Shown in pieces: positions 57,245 through 64,000 of a DNA stretch of 64,000 nt. Below the pieces are notes generated by a model, which was not told the origin of the DNA, made no database searches, and saw nothing but the letters and a program-made list of their open reading frames with translations. Location: positions 186,796 to 250,795 of the forward strand of contig MKWN01000023.1 of the NCBI GenBank assembly GCA_001899775.1. The letters run 5' to 3'. A program made the translations under genes and the position numbers. Source of the DNA: Thiobacillus sp. 65-29 (GTDB taxonomy: Bacteria; Pseudomonadota; Gammaproteobacteria; Burkholderiales; Thiobacillaceae). Numbering within the stretch: the first letter of the stretch is position 1; every line of letters begins with the position of its first letter.

Positions 57245-57996
57245 AGGCGCACCTCGATGCCGTGTTGCTGCATGTATTCCTTGGCTTCGCGGATACCGTA
57301 TTCGCCGAAGTGGAAGATGCTTGCCGCCAGCACCGCGTCGGCATGGCCTTCCTTGACGCCATCGACCAGATGCTGCAGCGTGCCGACGCCGCCGCTGGCG
57401 ATGATGGGAATACCGACCGCGTCGGAAATCGCGCGCGTGAGCGCGAGATCGAAGCCGCTCTTGGTGCCGTCGCGGTCCATCGATGTCAGGAGCAGTTCAC
57501 CGGCGCCCAGGCCTTCCATTTGCTTCGCCCACTCGATGGCATCCAGGCCGGTGGCCTTGCGGCCGCCGTGGGTGAACACCTCCCAGCGGTCGCCGACGCG
57601 TTTGGAATCGATCGCGACGACGATGCACTGGCTGCCGTAGCGGTCGGATGCGTCCTTCACCAGCTGCGGATTGACCACCGCCGAGGTGTTGATGCTCACC
57701 TTGTCGGCGCCGGCGTTGAGCAGGCGTTGCACGTCGCCCACCACGCGCACGCCGCCGCCCACGGTCAGCGGAATGAACACTTCGGCGGCGACCGCTTCGA
57801 TGATGTGCAGAATGAGGTCACGGTCGTCGGAAGACGCCGTGATGTCGAGAAAGGTCAGTTCGTCGGCGCCCGCCTCGTTGTAGCGGCGCGCGATCTCGAC
57901 CGGATCGCCGGCGTCCTTCAGTTCGACGAAGTTGACGCCCTTGACCACGCGGCCATGGGTGACGTCGAGGCAAGGAATGATGCGCTTGGCCAGCAT
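57241..57996 (-). CDS. hisF: Imidazole glycerol phosphate synthase, cyclase subunit
   Basis: HisF (251 residues, TIM barrel) uses ammonia from HisH to close the imidazole ring and release AICAR. The catalytic Asp in [14 protein letters not shown] and the second in [13 protein letters not shown] are present, as are the phosphate-binding GGVGTLQH and GGGVR loops. It follows hisA by 2 bases. Confidence 0.96.
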   Translation of the reverse strand: MLAKRIIPCLDVTHGRVVKGVNFVELKDAGDPVEIARRYNEAGADELTFLDITASSDDRDLILHIIEAVAAEVFIPLTVGGGVRVVGDVQRLLNAGADKVSINTSAVVNPQLVKDASDRYGSQCIVVAIDSKRVGDRWEVFTHGGRKATGLDAIEWAKQMEGLGAGELLLTSMDRDGTKSGFDLALTRAISDAVGIPIIASGGVGTLQHLVDGVKEGHADAVLAASIFHFGEYGIREAKEYMQQHGIEVRL

Positions 57997-57998
57997 GA

Positions 57999-58754
57999 CT
58001 AGACGCCGAACACACCGCCGGCGAGTTCGTCGGCGAGCTTCTGTGCCGCGGCGAAATCGAGCGTGCCCTGGTAGATGGCACGGCCGGTGATGGCGCCGAT
58101 GATACCGTCCTTGGCGACGGCCGACAGCGCACGCACGTCGTCGAGGTTGGTGACGCCACCGCTGGCGATGACCGGGATCGACAAGGCCTGCGCGAGGCGC
58201 TGGGTGGCCTCGACGTTGACGCCCGTCAGCATGCCGTCGCGGCCGATATCGGTATAGATGACGGCCTCGACACCATAGCCCTCGAAGCGCTGGGCGAGGT
58301 CGACGACGTCGTGCCCGGTGAGTTTGGACCAGCCTTCCACTGCGACCTTGCCATCCCTGGCGTCGAGGCCGACCATGACGTGGCCGGGGAAGGCGTCGCA
58401 GGCCTCGTGCAGGAAACCGGGGTTCTTCACCGCGGCGGTGCCGATGATGACATAACGCACGCCGTCGTCGAGGTAGCGCTCGATGGTGGCGAGGTCACGG
58501 ATACCGCCGCCGAGCTGCACCGGCATCTCGTCTCCCACGGCATCGACGATGGCGCGGATGGCTGCGTCGTTGACCGGCTTGCCGGCGAACGCGCCATTGA
58601 GGTCGACCAGGTGCAGGCGCCGCGCACCTTGCGCCTGCCAGTGGCGCGCGGTGGCCGCCGGATCTTCGGAAAATACCGTGGCCTTGGCCATTTCGCCCTG
58701 TTCCAGGCGCACGCAGTGGCCGTCCTTGAGGTCGATCGCAGGAATGATCAGCAT
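57999..58754 (-). CDS. hisA: ProFAR isomerase (HisA)
   Basis: HisA (251 residues, TIM barrel) isomerises ProFAR to PRFAR. Catalytic Asp in [17 protein letters not shown] and in [14 protein letters not shown], and phosphate-binding GGGIRDLA and [10 protein letters not shown] are visible. hisH lies 18 bases upstream. Confidence 0.96.
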   Translation of the reverse strand: MLIIPAIDLKDGHCVRLEQGEMAKATVFSEDPAATARHWQAQGARRLHLVDLNGAFAGKPVNDAAIRAIVDAVGDEMPVQLGGGIRDLATIERYLDDGVRYVIIGTAAVKNPGFLHEACDAFPGHVMVGLDARDGKVAVEGWSKLTGHDVVDLAQRFEGYGVEAVIYTDIGRDGMLTGVNVEATQRLAQALSIPVIASGGVTNLDDVRALSAVAKDGIIGAITGRAIYQGTLDFAAAQKLADELAGGVFGV

Positions 58755-58772
58755 GGTCGTACGGAAGCGAAG

Positions 58773-59459
58773 TTAGGCGCAGGCCGCGCCGGACAGTGCG
58801 GCGGCCGGTGCCGAGGCGCACGGCTGCCAGGTTGCGAAATTGCCCAGCAGCGCCAAACCGGCATTCTGGCTTTTTTCCGGATGGAACTGCACGGCGAAGA
58901 TGTTCCCCGCCGCCACGGCGCAGGTGAACGGAAACGGGTAATGCGAGAAACCGGCGATCACTTCCGGCGCGTCGGGCTGCACGAAATAGCTGTGCACGAA
59001 ATAGAAGCGCGTGCCTTCCTCGATACCCGCCCACAAGGGATGCGGCATCGCCTGGTGCACGTCGTTCCAGCCCATGTGCGGAACCTTGAGCTTGTTGCCG
59101 GCGGCGTCGTGCATCGCCTCGGGCGGAAAGCGCTGCACCGTGCCGGGTAGGATGCCGAGGCAGGCGGTATCGCCCTCCTCGCTGTGCTCGAACAGCACCT
59201 GCATGCCCATGCAGATGCCGAGGAAAGGCTTGCTGCGCGCCGCATCGACGATGGCGTGGCGCAGGCCGCGGGCGTCGATCTCGCGCATGCAGTCGGGTGC
59301 GGCGCCCTGCCCCGGAAACACCACGCGGCTGGCTTGCGCGACCACCTGCGGGTCGGACGTCACCACCACGCGCGCCGACGGCGCGACGTGTTCGATGGCC
59401 TTGGACACCGAACGCAGGTTGCCCATGCCGTAATCGACGACGGCGATGTCGATCTTCAC
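58773..59459 (-). CDS. hisH: Imidazole glycerol phosphate synthase, glutaminase subunit
   Basis: HisH (228 residues, class I glutamine amidotransferase) supplies ammonia to HisF. The nucleophile is Cys83 in [12 protein letters not shown] and the His/Glu pair is in QFHPEKSQ. The C-terminus is about 10 residues longer than usual, Ala-rich ([14 protein letters not shown]). It overlaps hisB by 4 bases. Confidence 0.95.
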   Translation of the reverse strand: MKIDIAVVDYGMGNLRSVSKAIEHVAPSARVVVTSDPQVVAQASRVVFPGQGAAPDCMREIDARGLRHAIVDAARSKPFLGICMGMQVLFEHSEEGDTACLGILPGTVQRFPPEAMHDAAGNKLKVPHMGWNDVHQAMPHPLWAGIEEGTRFYFVHSYFVQPDAPEVIAGFSHYPFPFTCAVAAGNIFAVQFHPEKSQNAGLALLGNFATWQPCASAPAAALSGAACA

Positions 59460-60043
59460 AGGGCGCCTTTCGTCGAAGGCAGCACGTCCCCCATGCGCGG
59501 GTCGGCCTCCACCGCCATGCGCAGCGCCCGGCCGAAGGCCTTGAAGATGGTCTCCGCCTGGTGATGCGCGTTGATGCCCCGCAGGTTGTCGATGTGCAGC
59601 GTGACCCCGGCGTGGTTGACGAAACCGCGGAAGAATTCGAGGAACAGGTCGACGTCGAATTCGCCGATGCGCGCACGCGTGTAATCGACGTGGTATTCCA
59701 GCCCGGGGCGGCCGGACAGGTCGATCACCACGCGTGACAAGGCTTCGTCGAGCGGCACGTAGGCGTGGCCATAGCGGCGGATGCCCTTCTTGTCGCCGAG
59801 CGCCTGCGCGAAGGCCTGGCCGAGCGTGATGCCGGTGTCTTCGACGGTGTGATGCGCGTCGATGTGCAGGTCGCCCTCGGCCTGGATGTCGAGGTCGACG
59901 AGGCCGTGGCGCGCGATCTGGTCGAGCATGTGATCGAGGAAGGGCACGCCGGTGGCGAGCTTTCCCACCCCCGTGCCGTCGAGATCGAGGCGGACCGTGA
60001 TGCGGGTTTCGAGAGTATTGCGGCTGACTTGGGCGGAACGCAT
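59456..60043 (-). CDS. hisB: Imidazoleglycerol-phosphate dehydratase
   Basis: The 195-residue single-function form of HisB, without the N-terminal phosphatase found in E. coli. Metal-binding His motifs: [24 protein letters not shown] and [13 protein letters not shown]. The histidinol-phosphate phosphatase activity must come from another gene not seen here. Confidence 0.95.
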   Translation of the reverse strand: MRSAQVSRNTLETRITVRLDLDGTGVGKLATGVPFLDHMLDQIARHGLVDLDIQAEGDLHIDAHHTVEDTGITLGQAFAQALGDKKGIRRYGHAYVPLDEALSRVVIDLSGRPGLEYHVDYTRARIGEFDVDLFLEFFRGFVNHAGVTLHIDNLRGINAHHQAETIFKAFGRALRMAVEADPRMGDVLPSTKGAL

Positions 60044-60094
60044 GGCGTCAGAAATTGAGGCGGTAGGAGGGATTCTAGCAGGCCGATCCCGGTT

Positions 60095-61153
60095 TCAGCA
60101 CAGCGCCTGCAACGCGCCGACCAGCGCGTCGCATTGCGCGTCGGTGCCGACGGTGATGCGCAGGAAGGGCGCGATGCGCTCGGGATTGCGGAAATGCCGC
60201 ACGATGATGCTGCGTTCGCGCAGCGCGGCCGCCAACGCCGCGCCATCGTGGGCGGGATGGCGGGCGAAGATGAAATTGGCCGCCGAGGGCAGCACCTCGA
60301 AGCCAAGGGCCTGCATCGCGGCCACCAGACGGCTGCGTGTCGCCACCACCCTGGCGCAGATCGACTCGAAATACGCGTGGTCCTCGATCGACGCCAGCGC
60401 ACCGGCCTGCGCGAAGCGGTCGAGAGGGTAGGAATTGAAGCTGTCCTTCACCCGATTGAGCGCCTCGACGAGGGGGGGCTGGCCGATGGCGTAGCCGACG
60501 CGCAGGCCCGCCAGCGCATGCGACTTCGACAGCGTGCGAACGACCAGGAGTTGCGGATGGCGCGCCACCAGCGGCACCGCCGATTCGCCGCCAAAATCGA
60601 TGTAGGCCTCGTCGATCACCACTACCGAATCGGCATTGCCGGCGAGCAGGCGTTCGATTTCGCCCAAAGCCAGAAGGCGCCCGGTCGGCGCATTGGGGTT
60701 GGGGAAGACGATGCCGCCGTTGGGCGCGCGGTAGTCGTCGACGTCGATTTCGAACGCTTCCGTCAGGGGAACCGTGCGGTGGGCGATCGCGTACAAGCCG
60801 CAATACACCGGGTAGAAGCTGTAGCTGATGTCCGGGAACAGGATCGGCAATTCGTGCTTCAACAGGGCCATGAAGGCGTGCGCCAGCACTTCGTCGGAGC
60901 CGTTGCCGACGAACACCTCGTCCGGCGTCACGCCGTGGTATGCGGCGATCCCCGCACGCAGACGGTCCGAATTGGGGTCCGGATAGAGGCGCAGGGTGTC
61001 GGCCGCCTCGGCGCGGACCGCCTCGATGACCTTCGGACTGGGGCCGTAGGGGTTCTCGTTGGTGTTGAGCTTGATCAGGTTGGCCAGTTTCGGCTGCTCA
61101 CCCGGCACGTAGGGCGTGAGGCCGTGCACCACGGCGCTCCAGTATCGACTCAT
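60095..61153 (-). CDS. hisC: Histidinol-phosphate aminotransferase
   Basis: A PLP-dependent aminotransferase (352 residues). [26 protein letters not shown] and the PLP Lys in [17 protein letters not shown] are visible, followed by substrate residues near the C-terminus ([12 protein letters not shown]). It is separated from hisD by 7 bases and from hisB by 51 bases. Confidence 0.95.
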   Translation of the reverse strand: MSRYWSAVVHGLTPYVPGEQPKLANLIKLNTNENPYGPSPKVIEAVRAEAADTLRLYPDPNSDRLRAGIAAYHGVTPDEVFVGNGSDEVLAHAFMALLKHELPILFPDISYSFYPVYCGLYAIAHRTVPLTEAFEIDVDDYRAPNGGIVFPNPNAPTGRLLALGEIERLLAGNADSVVVIDEAYIDFGGESAVPLVARHPQLLVVRTLSKSHALAGLRVGYAIGQPPLVEALNRVKDSFNSYPLDRFAQAGALASIEDHAYFESICARVVATRSRLVAAMQALGFEVLPSAANFIFARHPAHDGAALAAALRERSIIVRHFRNPERIAPFLRITVGTDAQCDALVGALQALC

Positions 61154-61160
61154 CGCGGAC

Positions 61161-62465
61161 TCACCGATGGGTCAGGCGGTACTCGGCCGAGCGGGCGTGC
61201 GCCTGCAAGCCCTCGCCGTAGGCGAGGGTGGCGGCGATGCGGCCGAGCGTCTGCGCACCGGCCTGCGAGACGTGAATCAGGCTGCTGCGTTTCTGGAAGT
61301 CGTACACACCCAGCGGCGAGGAGAAGCGCGCGGTGCGCGAGGTCGGCAACACGTGGTTGGGCCCCGCGCAATAGTCACCGAGCGACTCGCAGGTATGGTT
61401 GCCCATGAAGATGGCACCGGCGTGGCGCAGCCTGGGCAGCAGCGCCTCGGGATCGGCGACCGCGAGTTCCAGGTGCTCGGGCGCGATGATGTTGGCGATG
61501 GCCGCGGCCTCGTCGAGGTCACGCGTCTTGATCAGCGCACCGCGGTTGCTGAGCGAGGTACGAATTACCTCGCTGCGCGGCATTTCCGCGAGCAGCCTGT
61601 CGATGGCCGCCGCCACGGCGTCCAGATAGGCGGCGTCCGGCGACAGCAGGATCGATTGCGCCAGTTCGTCGTGTTCGGCCTGCGAAAAGAGGTCCATCGC
61701 CATCCATTCCGCCGGCGCGCTGCCGTCGGCGATGATGAGGATTTCCGAGGGGCCGGCGATCATGTCGATGCCGACGGTGCCGAACACGCGGCGCTTGGCG
61801 GCGGCGACGTAGGCGTTGCCGGGACCGACGATCTTGTCGACCTGCGGCACGGTCTCGGTACCATAGGCGAGCGCTGCCACCGCCTGCGCACCGCCGATGG
61901 TGAACACACGATCGACTCCGGCGATTGCGGCGGCGGCGAGCACCAGCGGGTTCTTTTCCCCACCCGGCGTGGGCACCACCATGACGAGTTCACCGACCCC
62001 GGCGACCTTGGCGGGAATCGCGTTCATCAGCACCGAGGAGGGATACGCCGCCTTGCCGCCGGGCACGTACAGGCCGACGCGGTCGAGCGCGGTGATCTGC
62101 TGGCCCAGTACGGTGCCATCGTCCTCGGTGTAGGTCCAGGAATGCTGCACCTGCCGCTCGTGATAGCGACGCACGCGTGCCGCCGCGGTTTCCAGCGCCG
62201 TGCGCGTGTCCGCCGGCAAACCATCGCGCGCCGCCGCCAACGTCGCGGCGTCGAGTTCCAGACTGGCGAGCGTGTCGGCCTTCAGGCGATCGAAGCGTTC
62301 GGTGTACGCCAGTACCGCATCGTCCCCGCGCGCCCTCACATCCTGCAGGATGGCGGCGACGGTCTCTTCGATGGCAGCATCCGTGGCATCGTCGAATTGC
62401 AGCAGGCGATCGAGGTGTGCCCGAAAATCAGGCGCGGCGCTGTCGAGGCGGGTAAGCGTCACCAC
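61161..62465 (-). CDS. hisD: Histidinol dehydrogenase
   Basis: HisD performs the last two oxidations of histidine synthesis. The 434 residues match the family; [55 protein letters not shown] (zinc ligands) and [13 protein letters not shown] are present. The start is GTG at 62465 (a second GTG follows). A possible -10 TACAAT lies on the minus strand at 62503-62498. In related bacteria hisG precedes hisD; here an inverted-repeat element starts 109 bases upstream and hisG is absent. Confidence 0.95.
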   Translation of the reverse strand: MVTLTRLDSAAPDFRAHLDRLLQFDDATDAAIEETVAAILQDVRARGDDAVLAYTERFDRLKADTLASLELDAATLAAARDGLPADTRTALETAAARVRRYHERQVQHSWTYTEDDGTVLGQQITALDRVGLYVPGGKAAYPSSVLMNAIPAKVAGVGELVMVVPTPGGEKNPLVLAAAAIAGVDRVFTIGGAQAVAALAYGTETVPQVDKIVGPGNAYVAAAKRRVFGTVGIDMIAGPSEILIIADGSAPAEWMAMDLFSQAEHDELAQSILLSPDAAYLDAVAAAIDRLLAEMPRSEVIRTSLSNRGALIKTRDLDEAAAIANIIAPEHLELAVADPEALLPRLRHAGAIFMGNHTCESLGDYCAGPNHVLPTSRTARFSSPLGVYDFQKRSSLIHVSQAGAQTLGRIAATLAYGEGLQAHARSAEYRLTHR

Positions 62466-62573
62466 GGGGTGTGTCCGGTTTCTACAGAATGTCGCCGATT
62501 GTACCGTTTTTGCGGGGGTGGGTGCCGCCGTGCGGAACCGGGTCGGGTATCATGTACCCAGGATTTTCCAATA

Positions 62574-62811
62574 ATCCTAAAAACCGCAGTTGGACGCATC
62601 CGATGGTGCGTCGGATCGCGTGCCTGCCGCGAAGCAACGACGCCGCAGGCCGGGGCCTGCAAGGAGGCGCGCCAAAGGCAGGTGCGTGAGCCGGCGTACC
62701 AGCGGGTGCGTAGCGGACTCACCTGACAGGTGAAGGCAAACGAAGGCGGACATTTCAGCAGTCATGCGGCGTTGGTGAGCGTATCAAGCGGTCAACTGCG
62801 GTTTTTAGGAT
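62574..62811 (+). mobile_element. MITE-like element, copy 1 (19-bp terminal inverted repeats)
   Basis: A 238-base element bounded by perfect 19-base inverted repeats, ATCCTAAAAACCGCAGTTG (62574-62592) and its reverse complement (62793-62811). Inside are a hairpin GACGCA/TGCGTC near the left end, a central stem GCAGGCC/GGCCTGC and a TCACCT/AGGTGA stem. It is homologous, in reverse orientation, to the copy at 63653-63888: the first 175 bases are close to 90% alike and about 40 bases near the right end differ. Flanks are AATA and AATT, not a clear duplication. No transposase; short open frames on both strands end in the repeat and are not convincing genes. Confidence 0.8.
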
Positions 62812-62814
62812 AAT

Positions 62815-62827
62815 TAGACAAAGTCTA
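62815..62827 (+). promoter_or_regulatory. Palindromic operator candidate for the Irr-like gene
   Basis: TAGAC-AAA-GTCTA is a perfect 5-bp-arm palindrome, 23 bases before the Irr-like ATG and 3 bases after the element end. It resembles Irr/PerR-type boxes (TTAGAA..TTCTAA-like) and overlaps the expected promoter, so self-repression is plausible. Confidence 0.5.
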
Positions 62828-62850
62828 GTATTTTGTGGTATTGTGATTTT

Positions 62851-63258
62851 ATGGAATACACTCGCGAAAACATCAGCACCAAGCTGCGCAACCACGGCAT
62901 CAATCCGACGCATCAGCGCATCGAGATCGCGCATGCGCTGTTTTCACGCCACGAGCATCTGTCCGCCGATCAGGTGATGGCGATCGTCAACACCCGCCAC
63001 GCCGAGACGTCCAAGGCCACCGTCTACAACACGCTGCGGCTGTTCCTCGAGAAGGGCATGATTCGTGAACTGGTGGTCGACCCGACGAAGATCTTCTTCG
63101 ACCCCAACACGACGCCGCACCACCACATGTACGAGGTCGATACCGGCCGGCTGTCGGACATCCACGGCGACATCCAGATCACCGGCCTGCCGCCGCTGCC
63201 ACCGGGCCTGGTGACCGAGGGCGTCGACCTGATCGTGCGCGTTCGCCACGCCAGCTGA
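62851..63258 (+). CDS. Fur-family regulator, Irr-like
   Basis: A 135-residue metal- or haem-responsive repressor. The winged helix (about 10-75: GINPTHQRIEIAHALFSRHE; SKATVYNTLRLFLEKG) is followed by a dimer domain with FDPNTTPHHHMYEVDTG, the HHH pattern seen in Irr and PerR-like proteins; the CxxC pairs of Fur are absent, so it lacks a structural zinc site. The tail (GVDLIVRVRH) also fits Irr. The ATG at 62851 is preceded by AT-rich promoter DNA. It lies between two inverted-repeat elements, with a DUF2007 gene downstream. Which metal or haem it senses is unknown. Confidence 0.85.
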   Translation: MEYTRENISTKLRNHGINPTHQRIEIAHALFSRHEHLSADQVMAIVNTRHAETSKATVYNTLRLFLEKGMIRELVVDPTKIFFDPNTTPHHHMYEVDTGRLSDIHGDIQITGLPPLPPGLVTEGVDLIVRVRHAS

Positions 63259-63274
63259 TTGCCCAGGCCCGTTG

Positions 63275-63571
63275 ATGAAACGGGTCCATATTGACGCCCA
63301 ACTCGCCGCCGACACGCTGGCGGCGGTCGGCATCGCCACGCATATCCTCAACGCCCACGCGGCCGGCGCCGTGGGTGATCTACCTTTCCTGCACGCCCAG
63401 CCCGAACTCTGGATTGATGACGAAGCGCAGGCCGAGCGTGCACGCGCCATTCTTGCATCGCTTCGCGACGTTCCGGTATCGGGCGAAAAGTCGTGTCCGC
63501 GCTGTGGCGAGGTAAATCCGGGGCATTTCCTGAGCTGCTGGCATTGCGGCGGCGGACTCAGGGATTATTGA
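63275..63571 (+). CDS. DUF2007-type protein with zinc ribbon
   Basis: A 98-residue protein. The first part (about 1-65) fits DUF2007 (putative signal transducing protein family): IDAQLAADTLAAVGIATHIL, then DLPFLHAQPELWIDDEAQAERARAIL. The C-terminal tail holds a zinc-ribbon-like four-Cys pattern, CPRCGEVNPG and SCWHCGGGL. It starts 16 bases after the Irr-like stop; the ATG at 63275 has an in-frame TTG just before it. Function unknown. Confidence 0.78.
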   Translation: MKRVHIDAQLAADTLAAVGIATHILNAHAAGAVGDLPFLHAQPELWIDDEAQAERARAILASLRDVPVSGEKSCPRCGEVNPGHFLSCWHCGGGLRDY

Positions 63572-63652
63572 TTCGGCCATCTGAAATTTGAAGTGGCGGG
63601 GTAATCCGATTCGATATTGCAAGGTCGGGAAGGTGAATGGGCCGAAGCAATC

Positions 63653-63888
63653 ATCCTAAAAACCGCAGTTGACCGCTCCATTCCCTTGCAGATATCGCAT
63701 GAACCCTGAATTTTCAGGCTTCGTTTGCTGCCACCTGTTGGGTGAGTCCGCTACGTACCCGCTGGCACGCCTGCTCACGCGCCTGCCTTTGTCGCGCCTC
63801 CTTGCAGGCCCCGGCCTGCGGCGTCGTTGCTTCGTGGCAGCCACGCGATCAGACGCACCATCGGGCGCGTCCAACTGCGGTTTTTAGG
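63653..63888 (-). mobile_element. MITE-like element, copy 2 (inverted relative to copy 1)
   Basis: A 236-base element with the same perfect 19-base ends (63653-63671 and 63870-63888). Its homologous core runs in the opposite direction to copy 1. AATC lies directly outside both ends, a likely 4-base target duplication that marks it as a once-mobile unit. It carries the same central GCAGGCC/GGCCTGC stem. The segment next to its left end (about 63675-63718) differs from copy 1 and contains a CCTGAATTTTCAGG palindrome. Confidence 0.82.
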
Positions 63889-64000
63889 ATAATCAATTAA
63901 AACAGCGTTCTATTGAGGCGGCTCAACGAATCTGTCTGACCTTCCCCCGAAATTTCGTTTTCCAAGGGTGACGTAGTATTGGCGTTAACTTGGGAAGAGG
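63889..64000. other. AT-richer edge sequence without recognisable gene
   Basis: From copy 2 to the window end the base composition drops to roughly 45% GC, well below the rest. A small palindrome CGAAATTTCG lies near 63947-63956. No reading frame with coding character or known motif is seen; it may be the edge of acquired DNA or a promoter region for a gene beyond the window. Confidence 0.5.

Noticed and set aside
62577..62765. Short open frames inside the two inverted-repeat elements
   Set aside because: Both strands are open in both copies, the frames end within the terminal repeat and the peptides have only low-complexity Arg/Ala-rich character; coding is not supported.

Overview
The window is a GC-rich chromosomal segment from a betaproteobacterium. 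That placement rests on gene order: tig-clpP-clpX-lon-hupB followed by two tRNA genes, ppiD and fabI; the his genes running into hinT-tatABC; gloB opposite a methyltransferase-rnhA-dnaQ run; and hpnCDE for squalene and hopanoid synthesis. Coding density is very high and many neighbours overlap by 1-4 bases. The genus cannot be fixed from the sequence alone.

Region by region. 1-5.1 kb (minus strand): the first 101 codons of fliF leaving the window, a SixA-type phosphatase, and a signalling operon of response regulator, LysM/FecR exported protein and CHASE2 histidine kinase. 5.2-11.3 kb: a CYTH-CHAD protein divergent from polyphosphate kinase ppk, then htpG and a DUF1841 gene. 11.4-28.2 kb holds three cyclic-di-GMP proteins (HDOD-REC-GGDEF and two GGDEF-EAL proteins). 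Each GGDEF-EAL gene sits directly behind a gene for an orphan periplasmic binding protein, with TGATG stop/start overlaps. Among them lie an MgtC/DUF4010 membrane protein, prfB with its programmed frameshift, a YfcE-like phosphoesterase, mfd, a DUF1015 gene, a flgM-like gene and a small metal-binding protein. 28.2-33.4 kb: the second binding protein, dnaQ, rnhA, a methyltransferase, gloB and mltD. 33.4-39.9 kb: a Yej/Opp-like peptide ABC transporter operon. 40-49.6 kb: fabI, ppiD, tRNA-Asp, tRNA-Val, hupB, lon, clpX, clpP, tig and tRNA-Leu. 49.7-54.6 kb: hpnC, hpnD, hpnE, a YciK-like dehydrogenase and a membrane Ser/Thr kinase. 54.6-62.5 kb (minus): hisD-C-B-H-A-F-I-E, hinT, tatA, tatB, tatC; hisG is not present.

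62.5-64 kb is different. Two homologous elements of about 237 bp, with identical 19-bp terminal inverted repeats and opposite orientation, bracket an Irr-like Fur-family regulator and a DUF2007 gene. Beyond the second copy the DNA is AT-richer with no recognisable gene. This is the most unusual structure in the window. Other features worth attention are the two binding-protein/GGDEF-EAL pairs, a heptamer-built hairpin between tatA and tatB, a degenerate receiver domain, and a heat-shock-type promoter in front of lon.
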